From Maribacter flavus (GTDB lineage: Bacteria > Bacteroidota > Bacteroidia > Flavobacteriales > Flavobacteriaceae), in NCBI RefSeq assembly GCF_008386635.1, contig NZ_VUOE01000001.1:434001-498000 (forward strand): a stretch of DNA of 64,000 nucleotides. The letters run 5' to 3'. The notes under the pieces were generated by a model. The model was not told the DNA's origin. It worked only from the letters and a program-made list of their open reading frames with translations, and made no database searches. Below, piece by piece: positions 49,801 to 57,724 of the stretch (the first letter of the stretch is position 1; every line of letters starts with the position of its first letter). Both the position numbers and the translations under genes were made by a program.

Positions 49801-52800
49801 GCAGAAATCACCTTTTTTAGCAATGCAAGGGATTTGAACATCACCTATTGGGTGGAAAAGGACGGTGAGTGCATCAAGACCGATATCCTAACCGTGAAAA
49901 AAAATTGTGAATCTATCAGTGTTCCCGTAACTAAAGAGGATTTGGGAGGTTTCGCCGTTGGTTACAGTTTTACGGCCTACAATTCCTTCCATTCGGGAAC
50001 CGTTCAGGTATCTGTGCCCTACCCGGACGACGAGCTAGAAATTGAGATTGGAACCTTTCGGGATAAAATGGAACCTGGAACAGATGAAACCTGGAGCTTT
50101 AAAATAAAAGGCCCCAAGGGCGAAAAGGTTACGGCGGAATTGTTGGCCAGCATGTACGACGCCTCCTTGGATCAGTTCGTGTCCCATGATTGGTACTTTA
50201 ATCCGTTGTATAGACCCACATACTACTCACGGTCATATGTAAATGCCTATTTAAGCTTTGGCACCGAAAATTTTAGGGATTATTTCAATACAAATAGGTT
50301 ATATAAGATATATCCCGACTTACAATTCGACCAACTGGAGTGGTTTGGATTGAATTTTTGGAATAATAATATAAGAATTAGAGGTTATGCCTCGGGGGTA
50401 ATCAGGAAAAGTAAAATGGAAGCTCCCATGGCGATGAGCGATGCTTTGGATGCCGATACGAGTTTTGAAGGAGAGGCTCTAGAAGAAAGTGTAGCATTTT
50501 CCCAAAACAACCCTGAAACCTCAAAACCCAGGGAGGTAAACAACGCTGACACTGATTTTAGCGAGGTAATAATCCGCAAAAACCTTCAAGAAACGGCCTT
50601 TTTCTTTCCGCAATTGACCACGGATACCGAGGGGAATGTTTCCTTCAATTTTACCACACCCGAAGCCTTGACGCTCTGGAACCTTCAATTATTGGCGTAT
50701 ACAAAGGATTTGAAATCGGCGACCAAAACCCTATCCACCGTCACCCAAAAGGACTTGATGGTACTCCCTAATCCCCCACGATTTCTACGAGAGGGCGATA
50801 CCGTTACCATAAGTACTAAAATTGCCAACCTGTCCGAGAATACGTTGGAAGGGATGGGGCAATTGGAACTCACCGATGTACTCACGGGAAAATCCATAGA
50901 TGCGGCACTTGGAAATATGGAAAACCAAAAGCCCTTTAGTGTGGGGGCCAAGGGAAACACGCAGATTTCCTGGACCTTGACCATACCCAAAGGCATTCAA
51001 GGGGTACAATACAAAATCGTTGCAAAGTCGGGTACTTATAGTGATGGCGAGCAAGGTGCCTTACCTGTGCTTACCAATCGCATGTTGGTTACGGAAACCC
51101 TACCCATGTGGGTGCGAAGTAATGAGGACAAGACCTTTGTTTTGGATAAGCTGAAAAATGTTTCCTCGAAAACCCTTGACCACCAGAAATTGACCTTGGA
51201 AATAACTTCCAACCCGGCTTGGTATGCCGTACAAGCGCTGCCCTACCTCATGGAATATCCGTATGACTGCAATGAACAGACCTTTTCTAAATACTATGCG
51301 AATACCTTGGCGAGCCATATCGCGAATTCCAATCCACGAATCAAGGAAGTGTTCGACCAATGGGCCAACTCCGATGCCCTTTTGAGCAACTTGGAGAAAA
51401 ATCAGGAACTCAAGTCGCTTTTGATCCAGGAAACACCGTGGTTGCGGGATGCGCAGTCGGAAACCGAGCAGAAGAAACGTATCGGACTTTTGTTCAACCT
51501 GAACAAAATGAAAAACGAACAGGAAATGGCCTTACGAAAATTGGAAGAAGCCCAATTGCCTTCGGGTGGATGGCCTTGGTTTAATGGTGGTAGGGAAAAT
51601 AGGTTCATTACCCAACATATCGCCATTGGTTTTGGGCATTTGGAGAAACTCACCGGTTCAAGCCCAAACTCAAATTCAAATGCAAGCTCCATGTTGGAAT
51701 CCGCTATTTCCTATTTGGATGACGAATTTGTTACCGAATACGAGCGTATGAAAAAGTATTCTAAAGATCTTTCTAAGGACCATTTAAGTCCCAACCAACT
51801 ACATTTCCTATACATGCGCAGCTTTTTTAAGGACATAAAAACCTCCAAAAAAGTATCGGAAATCTTGGAATACTATTTGGGACAGGCCCGTACCTACTGG
51901 ACCGATAGAAATTTATACTCCAAAGGTTTGATCGCGTTGACATTGTATCGGTCAGGGGATGAAGCATTAGCCCAGAAAATCCTTCGTGCCTTGGAGGAAA
52001 ACAGCGTGCAATCCAAGGAATTGGGCATGTACTGGAAGGAAAATAAGCCTTCTTGGTATTGGCATCAGGCACCCATTGAAACGCATTCACTATTAATTGA
52101 AGCTTTTTCGGAAATTGGGAACGACACCAAGACTATTGACGAGCTAAAAGTCTGGCTATTGAAAAATAAACAGACCAATCAATGGGAGACGACAAAGGCC
52201 ACGAGCAATGCGGTCTATGCACTTTTATTACAAGGGAGCGATTGGCTGTCCATCACCGATGCCGTTGATGTAAAAGTAGGCTCCATAGAAATTGACCCAA
52301 AAAAACTAGAGAACGTCAAGATAGAATCCGGTACCGGGTATTTTAAAACCTCCTGGAATTCCCAGGAAATAAGTCCTGAAATGGCAACGGTCCGTATTCA
52401 GAAGAAAGGGGAAGGAATTGCTTGGGGCGCGCTTTACTGGCAGTATTTTGAGGATTTAGACCACATCACCCCAGCGGGAAAAGAGGCCGGCAAGGCCTTG
52501 GAAGTAAAGAAAAAGCTCTTCCTGAAAAAGAATACGAACAATGGGGAACTCCTGACCGAAATCAAGGAAGGTACCCAACTGAATGTGGGCGATCTGGTTC
52601 GGGTGCGGATCGAGCTGAAATCGGACCGGGATATGGAGTTCATCCACCTAAAGGATATGCGGGCCGCCGGCTTTGAGCCAGTAAATGTACTATCCCGATA
52701 CAAATGGCAAGACGGTTTGGGGTATTACGAAAGCACCAAAGATGCCAGTACAAACTTTTTCTTTGACTTCATGCCCAAAGGTGTATATGTTTTTGAATAT

Positions 52801-52914
52801 GACCTTAGGGTCAACAATTCGGGGAATTTCAGTAATGGAATCACCACCATACAAAGCATGTACGCCCCAGAATTTACCAGTCATAGTGAAGGAATTCGGG
52901 TTAATGTAGAATGA
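46849..52914 (+). CDS. alpha-2-macroglobulin family protein with thioester (CNEQ)
   Basis: 2021 residues; signal peptide 1-~19 (MFSQLMNGQ), no lipobox, so it is periplasmic or released rather than a lipoprotein like E. coli YfhM. Residues ~25-480 are helical, uncharacterised. A CarboxypepD_reg/MG1-like part follows (QVVDRNNGAPKPGAKVTLHH), then MG2 (DRSIYRPGQPLYFKG, from 591), further macroglobulin domains, and the A2M segment (FLREGDTVTISTKIANLSEN). The thioester motif is CNEQ at 1474-1477 in YPYDCNEQTFS, in the place of the usual YGCxEQ. The alpha-toroid domain has SGGWPWF (1572-1578). Such proteins trap proteases covalently and may protect the cell envelope. No pbpC follows. Confidence 0.92.
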   Translation: MKKISIILSILMFSQLMNGQEANMSYNELWNQVLKMEKDQLTRSAYDLVQKIYQKAEGDGNEVQRIKALLFTSKYLLILEEDAQLSVINKFKTEIKKASFPTKNILESYLANLYWQYFQQNRYQFYNRTATETKVDSVDFRTWDLNTLFKEIDIHFQNALSDSKALQKTDLQEFKELIETEEGSEMYRPTLYDLLAHDALNFYKSDENSINRPADTFEIDAPEYLCDAYSFTQLDIPNQDDTSLQSKALKLYQKLVSFHFSDVKLEALTLVDIERLNFIHANAVFSDKDDVLEKVLLESAENIRHHETSGLYTYELAKLYKNQGDTFTPDEPQHRWKLKEAIDLCDQVISRYPDTRGAQLCEYLKSQILAPSLQLQTEKYIPIAKPAKLLINYKNRASLDLRAYPISNKQWEDLNNLYPESEKLEFIQKLKPSKEWSVNLIDEGDYQLHSIEIPMPGLPNGQYLILALSKENDLDSFAYSEVQVTNLALLQTTSENQHLFQVVDRNNGAPKPGAKVTLHHRGNLILSNSKSYIADKNGFVRIALGGKSLSVEQIKVVYKDDLANFGNTYIRQKNRQNNGPDVVLKSFLFKDRSIYRPGQPLYFKGVLIKQNENKSTLVTEQKVRVELFDANGQKATELEVQTNEFGSFQGSFTIPNTGLTGQYYLSVTGPTGLVQEYSYISVEEYKRPKFEVGFEPVTEVFKVNDSATVKGNAKSFAGSNITDAKISYRVTRSVNYPIWFSWRRGPGYWRESQEIAHGELQTDNAGNFSIDFKTLPDLKASKENLPVFSYVITADVTDVNGETRTASTTVNLGYHAMTAIILLNEPLNKANTENTITVTTQNLNGQKVSAKGILKMYKLQAPEHVLRPRPWEAPDYQYWNKSDFKKLFPHEAYRQEHSVESWEKGTLVFETEFDTGKSESIGLPNLKKWETGSYLIEVESTDVFGQEVTAKTTTKLIDPKEKSLPDNQLFHVETDKQSYQTGDAAEITFFSNARDLNITYWVEKDGECIKTDILTVKKNCESISVPVTKEDLGGFAVGYSFTAYNSFHSGTVQVSVPYPDDELEIEIGTFRDKMEPGTDETWSFKIKGPKGEKVTAELLASMYDASLDQFVSHDWYFNPLYRPTYYSRSYVNAYLSFGTENFRDYFNTNRLYKIYPDLQFDQLEWFGLNFWNNNIRIRGYASGVIRKSKMEAPMAMSDALDADTSFEGEALEESVAFSQNNPETSKPREVNNADTDFSEVIIRKNLQETAFFFPQLTTDTEGNVSFNFTTPEALTLWNLQLLAYTKDLKSATKTLSTVTQKDLMVLPNPPRFLREGDTVTISTKIANLSENTLEGMGQLELTDVLTGKSIDAALGNMENQKPFSVGAKGNTQISWTLTIPKGIQGVQYKIVAKSGTYSDGEQGALPVLTNRMLVTETLPMWVRSNEDKTFVLDKLKNVSSKTLDHQKLTLEITSNPAWYAVQALPYLMEYPYDCNEQTFSKYYANTLASHIANSNPRIKEVFDQWANSDALLSNLEKNQELKSLLIQETPWLRDAQSETEQKKRIGLLFNLNKMKNEQEMALRKLEEAQLPSGGWPWFNGGRENRFITQHIAIGFGHLEKLTGSSPNSNSNASSMLESAISYLDDEFVTEYERMKKYSKDLSKDHLSPNQLHFLYMRSFFKDIKTSKKVSEILEYYLGQARTYWTDRNLYSKGLIALTLYRSGDEALAQKILRALEENSVQSKELGMYWKENKPSWYWHQAPIETHSLLIEAFSEIGNDTKTIDELKVWLLKNKQTNQWETTKATSNAVYALLLQGSDWLSITDAVDVKVGSIEIDPKKLENVKIESGTGYFKTSWNSQEISPEMATVRIQKKGEGIAWGALYWQYFEDLDHITPAGKEAGKALEVKKKLFLKKNTNNGELLTEIKEGTQLNVGDLVRVRIELKSDRDMEFIHLKDMRAAGFEPVNVLSRYKWQDGLGYYESTKDASTNFFFDFMPKGVYVFEYDLRVNNSGNFSNGITTIQSMYAPEFTSHSEGIRVNVE

Positions 52915-53015
52915 TTATGGTATTTCCCTCGATCAAAAGTAGGTTTGCCTAAAGGGTGGTTTTACATGTTTTGTAATGAATATAGTTTAGGGACAAACCT
53001 TTAAACGTATTTAGC

Positions 53016-53741
53016 ATGAAAAAGTCATTACAAATCTCTGTCAAGAATCCTTGTTCCGAAAATTTTGCTAATTTTAAAAAGACCGAGCAAGGAGGTTATT
53101 GCAACAGCTGTCAAAAGGAAGTTATCGATTTTACCGGACTATCGGATTTGCAAGTCGTACAGCATTTTAAAAAGGACAATGGCAACACCTGTGGCCGATT
53201 CAGGACCTCCCAACTCAAGAACTATGAATTTGAATCCGTTGGCATCATGAACATGAACATCTTTCCAAAAAATTTAGGCATTGCCAGTTTTTCGCTTTTG
53301 GCACTGTGCGCGACCGCTCCTGTCCAATCCCAGGAAGTTGCCCAAGCCACTCCAAAAATGGAAATGGTACTTTCCCAAAGAGTAGGCAACGCAAAGGTTG
53401 TGGCCGACAGTTACACCGTACGGGGAACCGTTTTAGATGAAACCGATTTACCCTTGCCGGGCGTTAATGTAATACTCAAAGGAACTTCCATAGGCACGAC
53501 CACCGATTATGATGGAAAGTTTGAGTTTCCGCAAAAACTGGAAGCCAACGATGTCTTGGTCTTTAGCTATATTGGGTACGACACCAAAGAATATAAAGTT
53601 GCCGCAAGTCAAAACGATACCATTGATATTACCATCGTTTTCGATGCCACTGATATTGAGCTCATGGGCGATGTTGTAGTAGGTGGCGCCTACAAATCCA
53701 AGAGAAACATTTTCCAAAAATTCATCGCACTCTTTAAGTAA
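53016..53741 (+). CDS. membrane-anchored CarboxypepD_reg-like protein with N-terminal Cys motif
   Basis: 241 residues. The N-terminal ~75 residues (presumably cytosolic) have Cys13, Cys29 and Cys32 (YCNSC) and Cys59, a possible metal-binding fold seen at the start of some flavobacterial membrane proteins. A hydrophobic helix (about 88-103) leads to a periplasmic CarboxypepD_reg domain (YTVRGTVLDETDLPLPGVNV, 133-152, to ~210). The tail is basic. Its stop overlaps the next start (TAATG), so it is coupled to the transglutaminase-like gene. Possibly an adaptor; function unknown. Confidence 0.8.
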   Translation: MKKSLQISVKNPCSENFANFKKTEQGGYCNSCQKEVIDFTGLSDLQVVQHFKKDNGNTCGRFRTSQLKNYEFESVGIMNMNIFPKNLGIASFSLLALCATAPVQSQEVAQATPKMEMVLSQRVGNAKVVADSYTVRGTVLDETDLPLPGVNVILKGTSIGTTTDYDGKFEFPQKLEANDVLVFSYIGYDTKEYKVAASQNDTIDITIVFDATDIELMGDVVVGGAYKSKRNIFQKFIALFK

Positions 53742-54757
53742 TGCGATTGGTGTTTCTATTCCTAATTTTTTTCCATGCTATCGGTTTTGGACAGTTTGTC
53801 AATTTAAATGAATCCGATTTTTCCAAGGCCGATAGCATCGCTTTTTCATATAAAGGACATAGCCTGAGGAATCTACCGGTTTTGACCTACAAGCTGACCA
53901 AGGACCTAACCACGGATGTAGAAAAATTCAGGGCTATTTTCACATGGGTCTGCACCAACATTGAGAACGATTACCAGTCCTATCTGAAAACCCGGAAAAA
54001 AAGGAAGAAAATACAAAAGGACAGGGCAGGTTTTTTGGAATGGAACCAAAGCTTTACCCCTAAAGTATTTGAGAAATTGGTGACCGAAAAAAGAACCGCC
54101 TGTACGGGATATGCCTACCTCATCAAGGAAATGGCCAACTTGGCAGGATTTGAGAGCGAAATCGTAAACGGTTATGGGCGGACACCCACCTTGCTTTTAA
54201 GTGAAAACAACCCGCCCAACCATTCCTGGAATACGGTACAGCTGGACGGACAATGGTATTTGTGCGATGCCACATGGGCTGCTGGAAGAATAATGCTCGA
54301 TGCCGATGGACCTCGATTTGAAGCCGTTTATGATGATGTTTACTTCCTACCGAATCCTGAATTATTCGCAAAGAACCACTACCCGTTGGAACCGGAATTC
54401 TCGTTATTGGAAGAGCCGCCAACCCTAAGTGATTTTATGGAAGCACCGGTGATTTACAAAGCGTCGTTTAGATTCTGCATTGCACCAAACCTACCCAAAA
54501 AAATGCATTTGGAGGTTTTACGGGATGTAAACACTTCGTTTGAACTCAAAATACCTGAGGGTTTGGATGTCAAAAAATTTAGGCTTGTCCTAAATAATGG
54601 CGGAAAGGATGTGGAAGTTCAGCCAAAGATCACCTTTTTGGGGCCTGGAAAAATTCAAATGGATCACACCTTTAATCGGACCGGGTTATATGACACCCAT
54701 ATTGTATTTAATGGTGACAAAATAGCCACGTACGTTGTAAAGGTCCGTAGAAATTAA
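53741..54757 (+). CDS. transglutaminase-like domain protein (periplasmic)
   Basis: 338 residues with signal peptide (MRLVFLFLIFFHAIGFGQ). The papain-like triad is complete: Cys121 in KRTACTGYAYLIKEM, His161 in NPPNHSWNTVQLDGQW and Asp176 in LCDATWAAG. Bacterial members are mostly cysteine peptidases or crosslinkers of the envelope. The C-terminal ~110 residues look like a beta-sandwich (KFRLVLNNGGKDVEV). It is translationally coupled to the Cys-rich anchor and lies 0.8 kb after the A2M gene. Its stop overlaps that of the convergent response regulator by four bases (TTAA). Confidence 0.88.
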   Translation: MRLVFLFLIFFHAIGFGQFVNLNESDFSKADSIAFSYKGHSLRNLPVLTYKLTKDLTTDVEKFRAIFTWVCTNIENDYQSYLKTRKKRKKIQKDRAGFLEWNQSFTPKVFEKLVTEKRTACTGYAYLIKEMANLAGFESEIVNGYGRTPTLLLSENNPPNHSWNTVQLDGQWYLCDATWAAGRIMLDADGPRFEAVYDDVYFLPNPELFAKNHYPLEPEFSLLEEPPTLSDFMEAPVIYKASFRFCIAPNLPKKMHLEVLRDVNTSFELKIPEGLDVKKFRLVLNNGGKDVEVQPKITFLGPGKIQMDHTFNRTGLYDTHIVFNGDKIATYVVKVRRN

Positions 54758-55488
54758 AGGCTCATTTTGTCCTTGAAAAGGTAAGATTGTCTTCGTGAAA
54801 CTTCAATTTCCTCTCCATTGGCCATGGTCAGTTTTAGTTTTCCATTGAACCAGGGTACCACATTTGTAATGAAATTGGTATTGATAATCTGCTGCCGATT
54901 GGCCCTGAAAAAATACTTCTCTGGAAGCTTTTCCTCTACTTGGTTCAAGGACTTGTACAGCATGGGTTTTTCATCCAGAAAAAACACCCGGGTATAGTTG
55001 CCCACGATTTCAAAATGGGAAATATCGCCCACCTTTATAAGCCAGCATTTTTCCCCGTCCTTGATGAAAATTTGACTGTTACCCGTCAATCGTTCCGTGT
55101 TTTCCTTTGTGGTAGCTTCAGTATTTTTGCTGAGTTTTTCCTCCACCTTTTCTATGGCCTGGGCAAAACGCTTTTCATTTATAGGTTTTAACAAATAGTC
55201 CAAAGCGTTGTATTCGAAGGATTTTATGGCATATTCATCAAAAGCGGTCGTGAAGATGGTAATTGGAACATCATCCAGCATCTCAAGAAGTTCGAATCCG
55301 TCCTTTTCCGGCATATTGATATCCAAAAAAAGGAGATCGGGAAGCTCATTATTGAGGAGGGCGAACCCATCATCTACATTTTCGGCCTCGCCGATAACCT
55401 CAATTTGTGGATAGCCCTTAATGAGTTCTTTCAACTCGTTTCGGGCAAGCCTTGAATCCTCTACAATGACTGCTTTAATTTGGCTCAT
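54754..55488 (-). CDS. LytTR family response regulator
   Basis: 244 residues: receiver domain with phosphoacceptor Asp56 (LLFLDINMPEKDG) and acidic Glu10/Asp11, then a LytTR DNA-binding domain (~140-244, IFIKDGEKCWLIKVGDISHF, FFRANRQQIINTNFI). It is encoded with its kinase through an ATGA overlap. Regulators of this group bind short direct repeats in promoters; targets cannot be predicted here. Confidence 0.96.
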   Translation of the reverse strand: MSQIKAVIVEDSRLARNELKELIKGYPQIEVIGEAENVDDGFALLNNELPDLLFLDINMPEKDGFELLEMLDDVPITIFTTAFDEYAIKSFEYNALDYLLKPINEKRFAQAIEKVEEKLSKNTEATTKENTERLTGNSQIFIKDGEKCWLIKVGDISHFEIVGNYTRVFFLDEKPMLYKSLNQVEEKLPEKYFFRANRQQIINTNFITNVVPWFNGKLKLTMANGEEIEVSRRQSYLFKDKMSL

Positions 55489-56555
55489 GACAAGGGTATT
55501 TTTATGGTGGCAACAACTTCGCCATTTATTTCCTCAATGGAGAAATTGGCCTGATCCCCATAGAGGAGACGTATTCGTTGCTTGATGTTTTGAAGACCTA
55601 GCTGCGTGGAACCCTTGGCTATTTGTAATGTTCCGGTATTCGCAACTTTGATAATCAAATTCCCTTCCTCCATACGGGTTAGCAATTTTATGGTGCCTCC
55701 GGACTTAAGGTTGGAAATCCCATGTTTTGCCGCGTTCTCCACCAACAATTGAATGATCATTGGAGGTATCTTTTGCTCCAAAGTCTTTTCCTGGACTTCC
55801 TTTATGAATTCCAAACGATCCTCGAACTGGATTTTGGAAAGTGCGATATAGTTCTCCACCATTTCCAGCTCTTCCGCTAAATTTATGGCATTGACATTGT
55901 TCTTGGTAAGGGAGTACCGGAGCATCTCGGAAAGCTTGGTGAGCATATCCCTTGATTTTTCTACATCCTCCAACATAAGTCCGCGAATATTGTTCAGGCT
56001 GTTGAACATAAAATGCGGGTTTATCTGTCCTTTTAAGGTATTCAACTGTGCCTGTCTCAAGGTCGCATTGAGCTCAGCACGCTCCACCCTGTTTGCATTC
56101 AATTTTGCCGCAATTTTTACCGATAGATAAAAAATAGTCCAACCAAAAATGGTGATAAAGGAATTGATGATCAACAAACCGGTTCCAAAATCCTTATACA
56201 TTTCCGGCACCTTAACTTCTTCTTCCCCATATTTACCCATATAGTAGCCCGTACCGTAGGAAAGCCCAAAATATATTAGTGACACCAGCGAAATCCCGAC
56301 TAATATTTTTATAATCTGTCCTGTTCCAAAAGCATCAAAATTGATGATGCTTTTTAGATAATATCGTAATATACTTGTGGAAAAGACACCTATCAAAAAG
56401 GTGGACAAAAGACCGTATTTAAAAATGTTAGTGGCTTTGTAACCATCAGTATCCGGGGTAAAGGCATAGGCAATAAAGACCAACCCGCCCCAGGAAAGGA
56501 ACTGGACCAGCCAAAATGAAATAGCCCATCTGTGTTTTTTTATAAAGGAAGCCAT
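55485..56555 (-). CDS. LytS/YehU-type sensor histidine kinase
   Basis: 356 residues. Four hydrophobic segments in residues 1-~150, no extracellular sensor domain of size, then a His_kinase domain with His181 in KGQINPHFMFNSLNNIRG and an ATPase N-box LLVENAAKHGIS. The compact membrane domain suggests it senses a membrane-related signal or works with a partner. Coupled to the response regulator; cognate pair. Confidence 0.95.
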   Translation of the reverse strand: MASFIKKHRWAISFWLVQFLSWGGLVFIAYAFTPDTDGYKATNIFKYGLLSTFLIGVFSTSILRYYLKSIINFDAFGTGQIIKILVGISLVSLIYFGLSYGTGYYMGKYGEEEVKVPEMYKDFGTGLLIINSFITIFGWTIFYLSVKIAAKLNANRVERAELNATLRQAQLNTLKGQINPHFMFNSLNNIRGLMLEDVEKSRDMLTKLSEMLRYSLTKNNVNAINLAEELEMVENYIALSKIQFEDRLEFIKEVQEKTLEQKIPPMIIQLLVENAAKHGISNLKSGGTIKLLTRMEEGNLIIKVANTGTLQIAKGSTQLGLQNIKQRIRLLYGDQANFSIEEINGEVVATIKIPLS

Positions 56556-56585
56556 ACGGGTATTAAAAGGTAACTAAAGGGGGAA

Positions 56586-56617
56586 CAAAAATAGTTTCAG
56601 CCAAATAGGCTGAAACT
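56586..56617 (-). terminator. terminator of the small membrane-protein genes
   Basis: AGTTTCAGCC (56593-56602) and GGCTGAAACT (56608-56617) form a perfect ten-pair stem with loop AAATA. On the minus strand it is followed by ATTTTTG. Confidence 0.8.
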
Positions 56618-56669
56618 AAAATAAGATTTGAATTACCAATACCATAATAATTTTTACAATTGCAATCAT
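56616..56669 (-). CDS. possible 17-residue hydrophobic micropeptide
   Basis: A start-to-stop frame of 17 codons read from the minus strand, MIAIVKIIMVLVIQILF, between the small membrane-protein gene and the terminator. The stop codon's last bases fall in the terminator stem. One Lys and one Gln in an otherwise hydrophobic run would suit a tiny membrane peptide. There is no independent support, so this is only a candidate. Confidence 0.25.
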   Translation of the reverse strand: MIAIVKIIMVLVIQILF

Positions 56670-56720
56670 GCTATTTGTTTTTTCGATTAATGGATTCGGT
56701 TCATTATTATTTTTCTTTCC

Positions 56721-56921
56721 TTACACGTTGGCTTCCTTATTTGGAATTTCCACTATGTTTTCCTTGTTCAAAAGGGATACGCCCACTAAGGTCAATCCCG
56801 CATACAATGGGAAAAAGTAATTCATAAGGTTTAAATCTTTCAAGGCTCCTATCAGGGATACCATTACGGTAAGAACCCCAATTACCAATACTGTTGCTTT
56901 TGTTTTGTCAATAGTTTTCAT
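56721..56921 (-). CDS. small two-helix membrane protein
   Basis: 66 residues with two predicted membrane helices (TVLVIGVLTVMVSLIGAL and YFFPLYAGLTLVGVSLL) and short charged ends. No recognised family. Upstream of the kinase/regulator pair on the same strand, but separated from it by a strong terminator, so it is a distinct unit. Confidence 0.7.
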   Translation of the reverse strand: MKTIDKTKATVLVIGVLTVMVSLIGALKDLNLMNYFFPLYAGLTLVGVSLLNKENIVEIPNKEANV

Positions 56922-57099
56922 AATGTTGTTTTTTAATTGATTAATACTACGACGTAAAACTACAGGTCCTTGGGGGAGAAACTAAAAGGTTTATGACGAA
57001 CGGTAGAAAGTCGTCACCGAACGGAAGTTTTATCTAACTAAAATGTAATATACTGATAAACAATAAATTAAACTCCTAATAATGCCGCTACCATAGCTC

Positions 57100-57119
57100 A
57101 AAAACCCTATAAACTAGGG
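57100..57119 (-). terminator. terminator after the DUF4136 gene
   Basis: CCCTA (57105-57109) and TAGGG (57115-57119) form a short stem; on the minus strand it is followed by TTTTTG. It lies 47 bases after the DUF4136 stop. Confidence 0.6.
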
Positions 57120-57165
57120 CTTGGCGAAGAAGAGCGGGGTATTTAAAAAAGTCTTTTGAAAGCCT

Positions 57166-57693
57166 TTAATTTTTTGTTTTTGGGGGATACTTGTCAAATA
57201 TTTTTGAAATCAATTCTTGCATCTTTTCCTCTTTTACGGCCGGTGGGGCACCTTCCTTATAAGGTTGCGTACCTATGGCTTGCCATACCATGGCATCCTT
57301 ACGAGCATCTATAAAGTTAATTTCAATCTCCCGGGTAAGATTGGGACCGCCCACGGGAATCCCGAGGGAGACACCGCCACCAAGACCAGCGTTACCGCCA
57401 CCAAGTCCAACGCCTACCGTATTTCTAGATCGGGCTTCATAGATGATACTTTTTACATCGATAAGGATATCGGGTTCTTCGGAAAACTTGAGGCCCTTGG
57501 TCTGGAGTGTAATATCCATGGCCTTAAAAAAACGCTTTTCGTCCAGTTCCGGAATTCCGGTCTGCATATCCGTAAAATAATTATAGGTGTTGTAGCCAGA
57601 GAAATCTGTTTCCCGCTCATAATCGTAGTGCACCTTTATCGTTCCACAGGAAACCAGCAATAAAGCAAGCAGCAGTGTTGTTATATATTTCAT
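57166..57693 (-). CDS. DUF4136 lipoprotein
   Basis: 175 residues; lipobox LLVSC with Cys16, then GTIKVHYDYERETDFSGYNT, the usual DUF4136 opening. A Gly-rich central segment (GVGLGGGNAGLGGGVSLGI) and the strand REIEINFIDARKDAMVWQAI are typical. Envelope lipoprotein of unknown function. Third gene of the obg unit. Confidence 0.88.
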   Translation of the reverse strand: MKYITTLLLALLLVSCGTIKVHYDYERETDFSGYNTYNYFTDMQTGIPELDEKRFFKAMDITLQTKGLKFSEEPDILIDVKSIIYEARSRNTVGVGLGGGNAGLGGGVSLGIPVGGPNLTREIEINFIDARKDAMVWQAIGTQPYKEGAPPAVKEEKMQELISKIFDKYPPKTKN

Positions 57694-57724
57694 CCTGAAT
57701 ATTTTACTTTAAGATAGTAAAAAT

